Positions 46,128-53,836 of a stretch of 64,000 nucleotides of DNA are shown piece after piece (positions within the stretch are counted from its first letter, which is position 1; every line of letters begins with the position of its first letter). Origin of the DNA: SPCO01 sp964427285. GTDB lineage: Bacteria > Chloroflexota > Limnocylindria > Limnocylindrales > CSP1-4. The notes beneath the pieces were generated by a model. The model saw only the letters and a list, made by a program, of their open reading frames with translations, was not told the DNA's origin and did not search any database. Made by a program: the position numbers and the translations under genes. The stretch lies in contig CAYRTS010000004.1 in assembly GCA_964427285.1 (NCBI GenBank), positions 22,475-86,474 on the forward strand. The letters run 5' to 3'.

Positions 46128-46396
46128 GGCTGCCCGTCCCGGACGGGCGGCTCCCACGGGTCGCGGTCGTCGGATCGCAGGCGATCGACGAACGCGATGA
46201 TCTCGTCGCCCGAGCGCCACCCGGCCGTCCCGACGAGCGCTCCCCGAGCCGCATCCAGCGCCTGTGCGAGCTGCTCGCGCTTCAGTTCGTTCCTGGCCGC
46301 TCGTACCAGGAAACCGCTTCTGCCACGCGCGCCGACGACGCGATCGATTTCGTCCAGCAGGGCGTCCGGCAGCGTGATCGTGGTTCGAACCGTCAT
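46124..46396 (-). CDS. vapB: Ribbon-helix-helix antitoxin, VapB-type (module 1)
   Basis: A 90-residue protein that starts with a ribbon-helix-helix strand (MTVRTTITLPDALLDEIDRV) for DNA binding. It continues with a helical region (RNELKREQLAQALDAARGAL) and the toxin-contacting tail that ends GDQP-like. I start at the ATG at 46396, which has GGAG nine bases upstream; the open frame goes to 46480. It overlaps vapC by ATGA. A palindrome with a -10 box inside it lies just upstream. Confidence 0.88.
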   Translation of the reverse strand: MTVRTTITLPDALLDEIDRVVGARGRSGFLVRAARNELKREQLAQALDAARGALVGTAGWRSGDEIIAFVDRLRSDDRDPWEPPVRDGQP

Positions 46397-46417
46397 CGGG
46401 GTGGTCTCCTGGAGAGA

Positions 46418-46436
46418 GTATGCATCGCTATCATAC
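46418..46436. promoter_or_regulatory. Operator-promoter of vapBC module 1
   Basis: GTATG (46418-46422) and CATAC (46432-46436) are inverted arms separated by nine bases. On the minus strand TATGAT (46430-46435) is an excellent -10 box inside the right arm. Repressor binding would therefore cover the promoter. It lies 21 bases before the vapB ATG. Confidence 0.6.
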
Positions 46437-46498
46437 TCGCCTACAGCGCCTCGTCCGCAACCAGTACGCCGAAATGTCACCGTTCGATGACATCGGAG

Positions 46499-46879
46499 TC
46501 ACCCGTAACCGAGAACCCGGACGCCCTGGACCTCGAAATCGCGCGGGTTTCGTGTCACCACGATCGCATCACTGAACCAGGCGACACCAGCGATGATCGC
46601 GTCGCCAAGGTGTCTTGGGCCGCTGCGTCCGAGGCGTCGGCGCGATGCGCCGGCCCACTCCGCCGCATCCGGGTGCGTCGACACATATTCGAGGGCTTCG
46701 ATCATCGACCTGAGCGCCGCAACCTCCTCGTCCGGTCCTCTCGACAAGGCTTCCGCCACGATGGCATCACAGATGAGAAGGTCATTCGGCTCGCTGAACA
46801 GCTGCCGTACGACTGCGAGTGCGCTTGGCTCGCCGCGGTTGTGGTCGATCAGGACGGTCGTATCCAGCAGGTAGCGCAT
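46499..46879 (-). CDS. vapC: PIN-domain toxin, VapC-type (module 2)
   Basis: A 126-residue PIN-domain protein, clearly paralogous to module 1 (MRYLLDTTVLIDHNRG, VAEALSRGPDEEVAALRSMI, LGDAIIAGVAWF, VVTRNPRDFEVQGVRVLGYG). Catalytic acids appear intact. The ATG at 46879 follows GGAGG. Unusually it overlaps the antitoxin reading frame by about 98 bases rather than four. Confidence 0.9.
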   Translation of the reverse strand: MRYLLDTTVLIDHNRGEPSALAVVRQLFSEPNDLLICDAIVAEALSRGPDEEVAALRSMIEALEYVSTHPDAAEWAGASRRRLGRSGPRHLGDAIIAGVAWFSDAIVVTRNPRDFEVQGVRVLGYG

Positions 46880-47162
46880 CCAATTCCTCCGTCTCATGAG
46901 GTGCCCACAGCATCCGGTCCCGCTCGCTGGAGTCGCGGAGCTGACGGAGGTTCTCAAGGACCTCTTCGTCCGTGGTTCCCCATGTCGTGGAATTCTTGAA
47001 CGCGCCAGCGTATTTCTCGAAGACCATCCGGGCGTTATCCCGACGGACCTGACGGAACACGACATCCGCGATGTAGCGACTGCGACCGCGCGGCCCCGCG
47101 ACGGCATCGACGAGGGCCAGTGTTTCCTCCGGCAGGGTGATGTTGGTGCGGACGAGGCCCAT
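46782..47162 (-). CDS. vapB: Ribbon-helix-helix antitoxin, VapB-type (module 2)
   Basis: A 126-residue frame starting at the ATG at 47162 with MGLVRTNITLPEETLALVDA, a ribbon-helix-helix DNA-binding start. The middle (VRRDNARMVFEKYAGAFKNS, WGTTDEEVLENLRQLRD) is toxin-binding. After WAPHETEELD the frame continues about 30 arginine-rich residues inside vapC, where module 1 would have ended; this tail is probably the result of a lost stop or a frameshift near 46885-46895. The DNA-binding and toxin-binding parts are complete. Confidence 0.85.
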   Translation of the reverse strand: MGLVRTNITLPEETLALVDAVAGPRGRSRYIADVVFRQVRRDNARMVFEKYAGAFKNSTTWGTTDEEVLENLRQLRDSSERDRMLWAPHETEELDALPAGYDRPDRPQPRRAKRTRSRTAAVQRAE

Positions 47163-47173
47163 GGCGCGACTCC

Positions 47174-47192
47174 GTGTGAATTGAATGCACAC
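47174..47192. promoter_or_regulatory. Operator of vapBC module 2
   Basis: GTGTG (47174-47178) and CACAC (47188-47192) are inverted arms nine bases apart, the same geometry (5-9-5) as the module 1 site. On the minus strand a TACGGT box overlaps it. It ends 11 bases from the vapB ATG. Confidence 0.5.
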
Positions 47193-47240
47193 ACCGTAGC
47201 ACACACGGGCAACCGACCGGCCCGGTAGCTGGCGCTCGGC

Positions 47241-47246
47241 TAGACT
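47241..47246 (+). promoter_or_regulatory. -10 element (TAGACT) before the first FAD oxidoreductase
   Basis: TAGACT lies 64 bases before the GTG at 47311, and GGAGG precedes that start. This marks the right boundary of the accessory island, where metabolic genes resume. Confidence 0.4.
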
Positions 47247-47310
47247 GCGTCCGACACATGCAGGCTGGATAGCCGCCCCACGAAGACCCAGGGCGGCCGA
47301 GGAGGCTCAA

Positions 47311-48933
47311 GTGGCCCCGTCCTATGACGCGATCATCATCGGTGGCGGCCACAACGGCCTGGTCAGCGCGGCCTATCTCGCGCGGGCCGGCCTCAGAACC
47401 CTGGTCCTGGAGAAGCGCCACGTCCTTGGCGGTGCCGCGGTCACGGAAGAGCTGTTCCCGGGGTTCCGTTTCTCGGTCTTCAGCTACGTCGTGTCACTCC
47501 TGCGTCCCGAGATCATCCGCGACCTCGATCTGCCAAAGCATGGGCTGGACATCCTGCCGCTGGACGGCACCTTTACCCCGCTGCAGCCGGGTCGCGGGCC
47601 CAAGGCGGGTGGCGGCGACTACCTGTGGCGAGTCAACGATCACGGCCGGACGATCCGCGAGCTGCGCCGCTGGTCCGCCGTGGACGCCGAGGCCTATGAG
47701 GAGTACGGCCAGCTCATGGTCGAGATGGCCCGCTTCATCAAGCCGATCCTGTCGATCACGCCACCGGACCTGACCAGCCTGGACCCGCGACCGCTGCTGC
47801 CGCTGGCTGGGCTCGCTCGCCGGTTCCAGCAGCTCCCGCAGCGCCAACAGGCGGTCTTCGTCCAGCTCATGACCATGAGCGCGTCCGACTTCCTTGACCA
47901 GTGGTTCGAGACGGATCCGCTCAAGGCCACGATGGGCGCCTCGGGGATCATCGGCACCTACCAGGGGGTCAAGAGCCCGGGCACCGCATACGTCCTCCTC
48001 CACCACTACATGGGCGAGATCGACGGCGCGTTCCGGGCCTGGGGGATCCCCAAGGGCGGGACCGGTGGCGTCAGCAATGCGATCGGCAGCGCGGCACGGG
48101 CGCTCGGGGCGGAGATCAGGACGGAGGCGCCGGTCGCCCGTGTCCTCGTCCGCGACGGCCGAGCCGTGGGCGTCGTGCTGGAATCGGGCGAGGAGATCAA
48201 GGCCCAATCGATCCTGAGTTCGCTCGACGCGCGCCGGACGTTCATCGGACTGCTCGAATCCGGCACGCTTGAGCCGTCGTTCGAGGAGGCGGTGGGGCGC
48301 TTCAAGTTCCGCGGCTCATCGGGCAAGGTCAACCTGGCCGTCGACCGCCTGCCCGAGTTCAAGAGTTTGCCCGGTGCCGGCGAGCACCTGCGCGGCGCGA
48401 TCAGCTTCAGCCCTTCGATCGACGAGATGGAAACGGCCTACGACGACGCGAAATATGGCCAGTTCAGCCGAAAGCCGTACATCGACATGATCATTCCGAC
48501 CCTCGTCGACCCTTCGATGGCGCCCCCCGGCAAGCATGTGATCAGCTGCTTCGTCCAGTACGCGCCGTACAAGCTGGCGCCGGAACTCGGGACCTGGGAT
48601 GACCAGCGCGAGGCGTTTGGTGACGCCGTGATCGATCGGATCGCCGAGTTCGCCCCGAACATCCGCGACATCATCCTCTACCGAAACGTGCAGACACCGC
48701 TCGATATCGAACGCACCACCGGGCTCACCGAAGGCAACATCTTCCAGGGCGAGCTCAGCCTGGAGCAACTCTTCTTCAATCGGCCGGTTCCCGGCTACGC
48801 GCGCTTCCGAACGCCCATCCGCGACCTGTGGCTGTGTGGCTCGGCCACGCATCCAGGAGGCGGGATCATGGGGGCCAATGGGCGCATCGCCGCGCTGGAG
48901 GTGCTGCGCGCCCGCGGTCGCAACGCGGCATGA
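47311..48933 (+). CDS. FAD-dependent oxidoreductase (PYROXD2 / phytoene desaturase-like), copy 1
   Basis: A 540-residue flavoprotein. The N-terminal Rossmann motif is IIIGGGHNGLVSAAYLARAG, then VLEKRHVLGGAAVTEELFPG. The middle has PKGGTGGVSNAIGSAARALG, and the C-terminal FAD block is LWLCGSATHPGGGIMGANGR. This is the PYROXD2/CrtI-like branch whose substrates in bacteria are mostly unknown; it is not a carotenoid cluster, since no crtB or crtE is nearby. It begins at a GTG after GGAGG and overlaps copy 2 by ATGA. Confidence 0.88.
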   Translation: MAPSYDAIIIGGGHNGLVSAAYLARAGLRTLVLEKRHVLGGAAVTEELFPGFRFSVFSYVVSLLRPEIIRDLDLPKHGLDILPLDGTFTPLQPGRGPKAGGGDYLWRVNDHGRTIRELRRWSAVDAEAYEEYGQLMVEMARFIKPILSITPPDLTSLDPRPLLPLAGLARRFQQLPQRQQAVFVQLMTMSASDFLDQWFETDPLKATMGASGIIGTYQGVKSPGTAYVLLHHYMGEIDGAFRAWGIPKGGTGGVSNAIGSAARALGAEIRTEAPVARVLVRDGRAVGVVLESGEEIKAQSILSSLDARRTFIGLLESGTLEPSFEEAVGRFKFRGSSGKVNLAVDRLPEFKSLPGAGEHLRGAISFSPSIDEMETAYDDAKYGQFSRKPYIDMIIPTLVDPSMAPPGKHVISCFVQYAPYKLAPELGTWDDQREAFGDAVIDRIAEFAPNIRDIILYRNVQTPLDIERTTGLTEGNIFQGELSLEQLFFNRPVPGYARFRTPIRDLWLCGSATHPGGGIMGANGRIAALEVLRARGRNAA

Positions 48934-50543
48934 CCGTCCCGCTGCAGACCTACGACGCCATCGTCATCGGCGCGGGCCACAACGGGCTGGTGACGGCCGC
49001 CTACCTCGGACGAGCCGGCCTGCGGACGGTCGTGCTCGAACGGCGCGCGTCCGTGGGCGGAGCGGCGGCAACCACGGAGCTGGCGCCCGGTGCACGGGTT
49101 CCCACGCTGGCGCACACGGTCGGTCGGCTGCGGCCCTCGGTGGTGCGCGAGCTGGGTTTGAAGAGCCACGGGCTGTCCCTCATCGCGCCGGATGTTCGGG
49201 TCTTTGCGCCCGGATCCGACGGGCGCGCGGTGGTCCTGTGGTCCGACGCCGCCCGGACGGCCGAGGGCCTGCGGGCGAAATCCACGGCCGACGCCGATCG
49301 ATACGTCGGGTTCGATCGGCTGGTGCGCTCGCTCGGCGGCTTCCTCGCCGAGATCGCCGCGCGGACACCGCCGGATATCGAATCGCCTGGGCTCGTCGAC
49401 GCGATCGGCGGGCTCCAGCTGGGGCGGGTCTTCCGCGGACTCGGCCGCCACGATGGCCGCACCATCACGCGGGTCCTGCCCATGGCGATCGCCGACTTCG
49501 TCGCGGAATGGTTCGAGACCGACGCGGTCCAGGCCGCGATCGCCTGGCGTGGCGTGCAGTACACGGCCATGGGCCCGTGGTCCGCGGGAACCACGGCGGT
49601 GCTGCTGGCCGACTCGGCCGGCAACGACGGAGGGGCGGCGGGTCAGACGGTCTTTGCCCGCGGGGGCCCAGGGGCCCTCAGCGCCGCGCTGGAAGCGGCA
49701 GCCCGGGCGGCCGGCGTGGAAATCCGGACCGAGGCGGATGTTGTCTCGATCGCCTCACGCGATGGTCGCGTGACGGGGGTCGCGCTCGCGAGTGGAGAGG
49801 AATTGAGCGCGGCCGCCGTGGTCGCCGGAATTGACCCGAAACAGGTCCTCACCCGGCTCGCCGATCCGGTCGCGATCGGCCCAAGCCTGCTGTGGCGGGC
49901 TGGCAACATCCGGACACCCGGTTCTGTCGCCAAGGTGAACCTTGTGCTCGCGGCGTTGCCCCGGTTCACCGCAGCGGCCGGCGATGACAGCCTGATCCGT
50001 GGCCGGATCGTCATCGCGCCAGGGATCGATGCGTTGGAGCGCGCGCATGATGCTGGCAAGTTCGGTCGGCCATCGGACGATCCGGTCATGGAGGCGACGA
50101 TCCCGTCGCTGGTCGATCCCTCCCTCGTCGAGGGCGCGGCGCCCGGGACCCAGGTCATGAGTGTCATCGTGCAATACGCGCCGTACGCGGTGCGTGGCGA
50201 TGACTGGGACGCGCGTCGCGAGGCGTTTGGAGACGTGGTCGTGCGAACCCTGGATGCGCATGCCCCCGGTCTGGCAGCCTCCGTGGTCGCGCGGCAGGTG
50301 CTCACGCCGCTCGATCTGGAACGCGATTACGGCCTGACTGGTGGCCACCCGATGCATGGCGAGCACGGCCTGGACCAGTTCTTCCTGTGGCGGCCGCTGC
50401 TTGGCCACGCGCGCTACCGGCTGGGGCTCCACGGCCTCTATCTGGCGGGCGCCGGGGCGCATCCCGGTGGCGGCATCACCGGTCAGAACGCGCAGAACGC
50501 TGCCCGCGAAGTCCTCGCGGACCGCAAGAAGCGCCGACGCTGA
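48930..50543 (+). CDS. FAD-dependent oxidoreductase (PYROXD2 / phytoene desaturase-like), copy 2
   Basis: A 537-residue paralogue of copy 1 with the same order of motifs: IVIGAGHNGLVTAAYLGRAG, VLERRASVGGAAATTELAPG, ARGGPGALSAALEAAARAAG and YLAGAGAHPGGGITGQNAQN. The termini differ but the core aligns throughout. The ATG overlaps the stop of copy 1, so a heteromeric enzyme or two successive steps is possible. It ends with a basic KKRRR tail. Confidence 0.88.
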   Translation: MTVPLQTYDAIVIGAGHNGLVTAAYLGRAGLRTVVLERRASVGGAAATTELAPGARVPTLAHTVGRLRPSVVRELGLKSHGLSLIAPDVRVFAPGSDGRAVVLWSDAARTAEGLRAKSTADADRYVGFDRLVRSLGGFLAEIAARTPPDIESPGLVDAIGGLQLGRVFRGLGRHDGRTITRVLPMAIADFVAEWFETDAVQAAIAWRGVQYTAMGPWSAGTTAVLLADSAGNDGGAAGQTVFARGGPGALSAALEAAARAAGVEIRTEADVVSIASRDGRVTGVALASGEELSAAAVVAGIDPKQVLTRLADPVAIGPSLLWRAGNIRTPGSVAKVNLVLAALPRFTAAAGDDSLIRGRIVIAPGIDALERAHDAGKFGRPSDDPVMEATIPSLVDPSLVEGAAPGTQVMSVIVQYAPYAVRGDDWDARREAFGDVVVRTLDAHAPGLAASVVARQVLTPLDLERDYGLTGGHPMHGEHGLDQFFLWRPLLGHARYRLGLHGLYLAGAGAHPGGGITGQNAQNAAREVLADRKKRRR

Positions 50544-50599
50544 GCGGTCCGCCGCGCTGCCTGGACGGATCGGCCGGCCACGTCACCAGCCGCGACGTC

Positions 50600-50764
50600 C
50601 GCATAACCGCGCCGGGAGACTGATAAGAAGCGAGAACAGGGCTGAGGTGCCCGGAATCGGGCGAGTCAGGCCCCAATCGGACCGAACTTGAGCGTGGATC
50701 CGGGTGTCTGAACCGACTGACCGGCCAGCGTCTCTCCGTACCATTCCGTGGGTGAGGTTATGCG
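50600..50764. ncRNA. Candidate structured element A bounded by inverted GCATAACC motifs
   Basis: CGCATAACC (50600-50608) and GGTTATGCG (50756-50764) form a 9-bp terminal stem around a 165-base non-coding stretch. A second stem is possible inside it, GGGAGAC against GTCTCTCC. A hairpin of CCCG-GAAT-CGGG lies in the centre. The same bounding motif encloses element B at 62467-62646. No gene is visible from 50544 to the gap at 50840, so this element is the main content of that space. Confidence 0.4.
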
Positions 50765-50839
50765 CCTCCACGGACCGAGAGCACCGGGCCCCGGGCGGAT
50801 TCGGCAGGATTGCCTCGCCCCGATCAAGACGCGGAGGGT

Positions 50840-50939
50840 NNNNNNNNNNNNNNNNNNNNNNNNNNNNNNNNNNNNNNNNNNNNNNNNNNNNNNNNNNNNN
50901 NNNNNNNNNNNNNNNNNNNNNNNNNNNNNNNNNNNNNNN
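50840..50939. other. Assembly gap (100 N)
   Basis: Exactly 100 N, a placeholder of unknown true length. It removes the 3' part of surE and whatever lies between surE and the FAD oxidoreductases. The frame on the minus strand past the gap (to 50583) does not look like SurE. Confidence 0.98.
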
Positions 50940-51500
50940 GTTGATCACGGCCTCCATCGCCGCGCTGACCGTCCCGGAGTAGGTGATGTCGTCCCCCAGG
51001 TTGGCACCGTAGTTGATCCCCGCGGCGACCAGGTCAAAGCCGTGACCGAAGTAGCCCAGGAACGCGAGGCTGACCGCATCGGTCGGCGAGCCATCCACCG
51101 ACCAGGCCAGGGAGCCGTCCCCAAGCGTCCGCTCGCGGACACGCAGCGGGCGCATCAGGGTCTTCTGGTGTCCCACCGCGCTCTGGTTGGTGTCGGGCGC
51201 AACGACGGTCACGTCGCCCATCGGTTCGAGCGCCTGTTTGAGGGCGAGCAGTCCCCGCGATTCGACGCCGTCATCGTTGGTCACCAGAATCCGGGGCCGG
51301 CTGCTCCACTCCGCCAGCGGCCTGGCGTAGGCGCGGAGTGCACGCGGGCTGCCGCCCCGGGACGATCCACCAGCCAGCGGTTCACCACGCTCCTTGTCGA
51401 CATCGCGACGCTCGGTGCGCGCCCGTTCACGGGTCATGTCCATCTGTTCCGGATGACGTCGTGTCGCGGACGACTCCCCGGGGGCCTCGCCGTCGCTCAC
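50940..51500 (-). CDS. surE: 5'-nucleotidase SurE, 3' part lost in the gap
   Basis: The first 187 residues are present. From residue 69 the SurE signature is clear: PRILVTNDDGVESRGLLALK with the metal-binding DD, VVAPDTNQSAVGHQKTLMRP, VDGSPTDAVSLAFLGYFG and INYGANLGDDITYSGTVSAA. SurE removes phosphate from nucleoside monophosphates and is metal-dependent. About 65 residues of charged, low-complexity sequence precede the domain, which is unusual. A start at an internal ATG (residues 20 or 22) is possible. The GTG at 51500 overlaps the stop of the AI-2E family gene. Confidence 0.9.
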
Positions 51501-52705
51501 GAGGACACGCTCGCCGGCCCCACGTCATCGATATCGGTCGCGCTTCCGGGCGAGGGTTCACGGGGCACCTGGACCGGACGGCCTTCGCGGGCGGCCACGC
51601 GACGGGCGGCGCGTCCGGCCACGCTCCGGTCGCCCGAGGCGCGCTGGAGGAAGTGGAGGAAGAACGCCGACGCCACGGCCGCAATCGGGATTCCGAAAAT
51701 CGCCCCAGGAATCCCGGCGATCCGCGACCCGATCAGCACCGAGGCGAGCACCACGATCGGGTGGATCCCAACCGCGTCCTGCATGATCCGGGGCTGCAGC
51801 ACGTTCATGACCACGACCCAGCCGACGCCCATGAGCAGGGCGGTTGGCACGACGGCGGTCGGCTGCAGGAGGAGCGCGATGGCCACCGGTGGCGCCCACG
51901 CGAGGAAGGGTCCGAAGAACGGGATCGCCATCAGGACACCTGCGGACACGGCCGACAATGGGGTGAGGGGCAGATCCAGCAGCAGGTGCGCGGCGGCGGC
52001 GATCAGGAAATAGACGAGGCCGAGCAGGGCCTGACCGCGCAGGAAGCCGCCAAATGAGCGCGATACCGAACTCTGGAGCAGATGGGCGCTCTCGGCATAG
52101 GCCGGTGGAACCAGGCGGAACAGGAACGACACGATCTTGTCCCGGTCCAGGACCATGTAGATGGACAGGATGATGACGATCAGGATCGTCCCGATCCCAC
52201 CGACGCTGGCGACGGCGATCTCCTGGAGCGGTTTGACCAGGGCGACCGCTAGGTCGTCGAGGTTGGCCAGCGCTTGGCTCGCCTGACCGTTCAGGTCGAT
52301 CTGCCCGAGCCCGATCGAGCGCAGCAGCTCCTGCCAGGGCGCCAGGACCGTCGGCAGGCTGGCCCGGATCTCCGGGATCGAGGCCACAAACTGGCTGGCG
52401 GACGAGACCAGCGCGCCGGCCGCCACGACGGCCAGGGCGATGGGTATCGTCACGACGAGTGCGTAGATGATCAGCGCGGCGACGGCCGTCGGAAGGCCCG
52501 GCGTGACCCGGGCGAGGCGACCGGCGATCGGACTGATGATGAACGCGAGGAGCCAGGCCAAAAAGAAGGTCAGGACGAGATCGCCAAAAAAGGCGAAGAC
52601 GCCGGCAAGCTGCCCGACGACGACGAAGAAGAGCGCCATGACGGCGAGCACCAGGACGGTCCTGACGAAGCGACCGTTCGGATCTGCCGACTCGAGGCTC
52701 GGCAT
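51497..52705 (-). CDS. AI-2E family transporter (PerM/TqsA-like permease)
   Basis: A 402-residue polytopic membrane protein of the AI-2E exporter family. Eight or so hydrophobic segments are visible, including VRTVLVLAVMALFFVVVGQL and FFLAWLLAFIISPIAGRL. The family's YMVLDRDKIVSFLFRLVPP and FLRGQALLGLVYFLIAAAAH are present, as is the GPFLAWAPPVAIALLLQP segment. A hydrophilic region of about 100 residues lies after helix 2. The C-terminus is arginine- and proline-rich. Transport of AI-2 itself is shown for only some members, so the substrate is open. It is five bases downstream of trpS on the same strand. Confidence 0.88.
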   Translation of the reverse strand: MPSLESADPNGRFVRTVLVLAVMALFFVVVGQLAGVFAFFGDLVLTFFLAWLLAFIISPIAGRLARVTPGLPTAVAALIIYALVVTIPIALAVVAAGALVSSASQFVASIPEIRASLPTVLAPWQELLRSIGLGQIDLNGQASQALANLDDLAVALVKPLQEIAVASVGGIGTILIVIILSIYMVLDRDKIVSFLFRLVPPAYAESAHLLQSSVSRSFGGFLRGQALLGLVYFLIAAAAHLLLDLPLTPLSAVSAGVLMAIPFFGPFLAWAPPVAIALLLQPTAVVPTALLMGVGWVVVMNVLQPRIMQDAVGIHPIVVLASVLIGSRIAGIPGAIFGIPIAAVASAFFLHFLQRASGDRSVAGRAARRVAAREGRPVQVPREPSPGSATDIDDVGPASVSS

Positions 52706-52710
52706 GCCAG

Positions 52711-53730
52711 TCAGCGCAGGCCCATCTTGACGCGCACCTCGTCCATCGTCGCCTGTGCCATGGGCCGCAGCCGATCGGCGCCGGCTTCGAGGATCCCGTC
52801 GACATCGGCGGGGTGGGCGATGAGTTCGAGATAGCGGTCCCGGGCCGGCGCGTAGCGGGTCACGATCCGGTCAGCCAGCAGTTTCTTGGTGTCCACGCAG
52901 CCCGTCCGGGCCGTCCGTTCACCCGCCTGGACCTCCTCCCAATCGTCGCCGAACAGGCGGTGGAGCTGGCAGACGTTGCAGACCTCGGGGCGACCGGGAT
53001 CCGTGCGCAGGATCCGTTTCGTGTCGGTAACCATGGACATGACCTGTCTGCGAATCAGATCCGGGGCGGCCAGCACTTCAATGGTGTTGCCGACCGACTT
53101 GCTCATCTTCTTGACGCCGTCGGTCCCCAGCACGGTCGGAGCGTCTGTATAGACCGCCTGTGGCTCCGGGAACGTGTCGCCGTAGCGGCTGTTGAAGGTC
53201 CGCACGATCTCCCGGCTCAGCTCCAGGTGCGCCGCCTGGTCCTTCCCGACCGGGACGCGCGAAGCCTTGTAGATCACGATGTCGGCGGCCTGCAGGATGG
53301 GGTAGGTGAGCAGCGCGTGGTTGACGTCGTCGGGCTGCTGGAGCTTCTTCTCCTTGTAGGTCGGCGTCCGCTCCAGCCAGCTGACCGGGGTGACCGTGGC
53401 GAGCAGCCAGGCCAGTTCCGTGTGCTCGGGCCGGTGGCTCTGGACGAACAGCGTGCAGCGGACCGGGTCGAGGCCCAGGGCCAGCAGGCCCGCGGCCATC
53501 TCCCGGGTTCTCCCGCGCAGCACCGCCGCATCGTGGGTGCTGGTCAGCGCGTGGTAGTCAACAATGCAGTAGATCGCCTCGTACTCGTACTGCAGCCTGA
53601 CGTAGTTGCGGATCGCGCCCAGGTCGTTGCCGAGGTGGACGAGCCCGGACGGCTGAATCCCGGAGAAGATGCGCGGCCGTTCGGCGGGCGCGGCGGCTGG
53701 AGATAGGGCCGGAGCAAGGTCAACGGTCAT
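52711..53730 (-). CDS. trpS: Tryptophanyl-tRNA synthetase
   Basis: A 339-residue class Ic synthetase that charges tRNA-Trp. The HIGH-like motif appears as SGIQPSGLVHLGNDLGAIRN and KMSKS as GVKKMSKSVGNT. Also visible are IVDYHALTSTHDAAVLRGRT, FVQSHRPEHTELAWLL and CNVCQLHRLFGDDWEEV. It is slightly longer than the Bacillus type at the N-terminus (MTVDLAPALSPAAAPAERPR). No T-box or leader precedes it; a -10 box sits only eight bases before the ATG. It heads the trpS, AI-2E permease and surE group. Confidence 0.96.
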   Translation of the reverse strand: MTVDLAPALSPAAAPAERPRIFSGIQPSGLVHLGNDLGAIRNYVRLQYEYEAIYCIVDYHALTSTHDAAVLRGRTREMAAGLLALGLDPVRCTLFVQSHRPEHTELAWLLATVTPVSWLERTPTYKEKKLQQPDDVNHALLTYPILQAADIVIYKASRVPVGKDQAAHLELSREIVRTFNSRYGDTFPEPQAVYTDAPTVLGTDGVKKMSKSVGNTIEVLAAPDLIRRQVMSMVTDTKRILRTDPGRPEVCNVCQLHRLFGDDWEEVQAGERTARTGCVDTKKLLADRIVTRYAPARDRYLELIAHPADVDGILEAGADRLRPMAQATMDEVRVKMGLR

Positions 53731-53738
53731 GGCTCGCG

Positions 53739-53744
53739 AGTGTA
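53739..53744 (-). promoter_or_regulatory. Leaderless-type -10 element before trpS
   Basis: On the minus strand TACACT ends eight bases before the trpS ATG, and no Shine-Dalgarno sequence is present. The divergent gene has the same arrangement on the other strand. Confidence 0.5.
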
Positions 53745-53761
53745 GCGGACCCCGCTTGTTC

Positions 53762-53791
53762 CTCGATCATCGGGTTCTCGATCATCGGGTC
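53762..53791. repeat. Two 15-bp direct repeats in the trpS / acyl-CoA synthetase divergent region
   Basis: CTCGATCATCGGGTT (53762-53776) is followed at once by CTCGATCATCGGGTC (53777-53791). The pair lies between the two divergent -10 boxes. Each copy includes the short palindrome CGATCATCG. It may be a regulator site. Confidence 0.5.
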
Positions 53792-53824
53792 GTCTGCCGG
53801 CGCCTGAGCTCGTTGGTGACGGCG

Positions 53825-53830
53825 TACTAT
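53825..53830 (+). promoter_or_regulatory. Leaderless-type -10 element before the acyl-CoA synthetase
   Basis: TACTAT ends six bases before the ATG at 53837; there is no Shine-Dalgarno sequence. It is the shortest spacing among the leaderless candidates. Confidence 0.5.
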
Positions 53831-53836
53831 CGAGCG

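Noticed and set aside
50583..50839. Continuation of the surE reading frame across the gap
   Set aside because: The residues after the N run do not resemble SurE, and the frame continuity depends on the arbitrary gap length.
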